Below, one piece after another: positions 7,535 through 8,738 of a stretch of DNA of 8,738 nucleotides. The DNA is from an uncultured Collinsella sp. (lineage in GTDB: Bacteria; Actinomycetota; Coriobacteriia; Coriobacteriales; Coriobacteriaceae), in NCBI GenBank assembly GCA_900552425.1, contig URZR01000068.1, forward strand, positions 1 through 8,738. The letters run 5' to 3'. Made by a program: the position numbers and the translations under genes. Each line of letters begins with the position of its first letter. Within the stretch, counting starts at the first letter, position 1. The notes beneath the pieces were generated by a model. That model worked only from the letters and a program-made list of their open reading frames with translations, was not told the DNA's origin and ran no database searches.

Positions 7535-7564
7535 TTCGCAAGAAGGCGCCGTAGGCCCTATAGT
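7535..7564 (+). promoter_or_regulatory. Candidate promoter of the last gene
   Basis: TTCGCA (7535-7540) and TATAGT (7559-7564) match -35 and -10 consensus at 4 and 5 of 6 positions with an 18-nt spacer. A start near 7571 leaves a leader of about 78 nt before the ATG at 7649. It lies downstream of the structured element at 7425-7524, so from this promoter that element would not be transcribed. Confidence 0.4.
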
Positions 7565-7599
7565 GTTTGGTGAACATTATCGTTCAATTTTGAAACACT
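7562..7599. promoter_or_regulatory. Nested dyad, operator-like
   Basis: AGTGTTT (7562-7568) pairs with AAACACT (7593-7599). Inside, TGAAC (7571-7575) pairs with GTTCA (7582-7586) around ATTATC. The inner palindrome falls on the predicted start site of the downstream gene, an apt place for a repressor. As RNA it would be a weak double hairpin. Confidence 0.4.
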
Positions 7600-7648
7600 T
7601 GAGATGCCAAGCCACAGATAAGGGTCGTGGCTGGAGACGGGGCGAACC

Positions 7649-8738
7649 ATGGACAGCGATGTCAAGCTGCAGATTCTGATCGAGGCATTGTCCGCAGCCG
7701 GAGCATCGGCGCTGGCAATCGACGAGCGCGGTGGCGTTGTAATCTCGACTATGAGCGACGCTTCGCTCGAGCAGGATGTCGCCGCTTTTGTTTCCGAGCG
7801 TCTCGCTCGCGTGGGCGATGGAGCGCGCCTGGTAATGGGCCGCGAGGGCATGCGGTTGAGCTTGACGGTGCGCCCGACGGCCCAGGAGCACGGGGCGCTT
7901 TGGGTGGTCGTGGCGCATGAGGTGCGCGCCGCCGCGCCGCATGCGGGCATCGAGTGGCTCAATGCCGACGAGGTCGAGGCTCGTTACGAGTCGAGCACGT
8001 ACGGCATCGTCGAAGACGCGGCGGCGGTCGCTGCCCCCGTACGGGAGAGCTACGCGCGCGGGGTACCCCTTATGCTCGAGGGCGAGCTGGGTGCGGGGCA
8101 GGATCAGATTGCAAAACGTTTGTACCTGGATGGACCCTATGCCGATCAGCCCTTTGTTTCCGTTGCGCTCGATGAGCTTACGGATCGCGGTTGGCGCCAT
8201 CTGCTCAAAAGTTCCGAATCGCCGCTATTCCAAACGGGGCTGACACTTTGCATGGGCGGCTGGCATGCTGTTGGGCCTCAGCGCCTGCGCGAGCTCGTGT
8301 CCGCAATGATCGACACGGCGCTCGCAACTCGTTGCCATGTGGTGTTGACGGCAAACGATATGCCGGGCGGCGGCGAAAGCGATCAGGCTGCTTTTGTAAC
8401 CGAGCGTCTGGCCTGTGCGGTGAGTGTGGCGCCGGCGATTGCCGAGCAGGGCGGCGCGTCGGAAAAGGTTGCACGCTATCTGGAGTATCTGGCAGATATG
8501 TTTGAGACGGCAACACCTGCCTTGTCGTCCGCGGCGGCAAAGACACTCGATGCCTATCGATGGCCCCGTAACTATCTACAGCTGCGCGAGGTTTCGGAAC
8601 GACTTTATATATTAGTGGGGACGGGCACGGCCGAGCGGGCGGTGGCAGAAGAGGTGCTTGCCCAGGAGGACGTTATCAAGACCGCGACCTTTGGTGCCCC
8701 GACACTCGAAAGCGATTTGTATATCTTGCGGCCTCTGG
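7649..8738 (+). CDS. Degenerate sigma-54-activator-like regulator (partial)
   Basis: The frame is open from the ATG at 7649 to the window edge (363 full codons, no stop), so the C-terminus is missing. The in-frame stop TAA at 7619 and a GGAG site (7633-7636) support this start. Residues 1-90 look like a small sensor-type alpha/beta domain (ALAIDERGGVVIS; ALWVVVAHE). Residues of about 115-335 follow the layout of bacterial enhancer-binding AAA+ domains: EGELGAGQDQIAKRLYLDGPYADQPFVSV (144-172) sits where a Walker A and following PFV normally are, and WPRNYLQLREV (305-315) matches the usual WPGNVRELxN. The Walker A lysine is Gln151, no DE Walker B is visible around 196-208, and no GAFTGA loop is seen. 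It is probably a non-ATPase regulator derived from this family, possibly with a C-terminal helix-turn-helix outside the window. The assignment rests on motif layout only. Confidence 0.7.
   Translation, partial: MDSDVKLQILIEALSAAGASALAIDERGGVVISTMSDASLEQDVAAFVSERLARVGDGARLVMGREGMRLSLTVRPTAQEHGALWVVVAHEVRAAAPHAGIEWLNADEVEARYESSTYGIVEDAAAVAAPVRESYARGVPLMLEGELGAGQDQIAKRLYLDGPYADQPFVSVALDELTDRGWRHLLKSSESPLFQTGLTLCMGGWHAVGPQRLRELVSAMIDTALATRCHVVLTANDMPGGGESDQAAFVTERLACAVSVAPAIAEQGGASEKVARYLEYLADMFETATPALSSAAAKTLDAYRWPRNYLQLREVSERLYILVGTGTAERAVAEEVLAQEDVIKTATFGAPTLESDLYILRPL

Noticed and set aside
7572..7585. LexA (SOS) box at GAAC...GTTC
   Set aside because: The Gram-positive LexA site needs 4 bases between the half-sites; here there are 6, and the downstream gene is not a repair gene.

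Overview
The window looks like chromosomal DNA of a high-GC Gram-positive gut bacterium of the class Coriobacteriia. Collinsella is my best guess, from the GC-rich codon use, strong AAGG-type ribosome sites, the protein flavour and the short dispersed hairpin repeats. This is inference; no taxonomic marker is present.

Layout, left to right. Bases 1-240 hold no gene: a repeat copy (4-55), a nested GC-rich hairpin (123-178) and a hairpin touching the larE stop codon (214-240). Then come larE (minus, 241-1119), a divergent HAD phosphatase (plus, 1288-1938), a 21-bp two-way terminator (1977-2026) and a convergent LacI-type repressor (minus, 2052-3164). The 330-bp gap 3165-3494 has the lacI promoter and a candidate auto-operator, two unrelated hairpin repeats facing each other, a dyad and a possible glmS -10 box. 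glmS (plus, 3495-5342) follows with its terminator, fused end to end with a third repeat copy. A GntR/FCD repressor (minus, 5454-6185) is divergent from a YeiH-type membrane transporter (plus, 6349-7383). After a 265-bp gap with strong possible RNA structure, a gene for a degenerate sigma-54-activator-like protein starts at 7649 and runs off the right edge.

Functionally these are mostly single-gene units, not one pathway. GlmS makes glucosamine-6-phosphate for the cell wall. LarE is a sulfur-insertion enzyme for the nickel-pincer cofactor, here without larB or larC. The GntR/YeiH pair looks like a local regulator plus its exporter, probably sulfur-related. The LacI and HAD genes may concern sugars, but nothing in the window fixes the substrate.

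The least explained material is intergenic. A 52-bp hairpin element occurs three times with an almost invariant loop, and a second hairpin with different arms carries a near-identical loop core. There is also a candidate pseudoknot RNA before the last gene, and that gene's ATPase-like domain has lost its nucleotide-binding and sigma-54-contact motifs.
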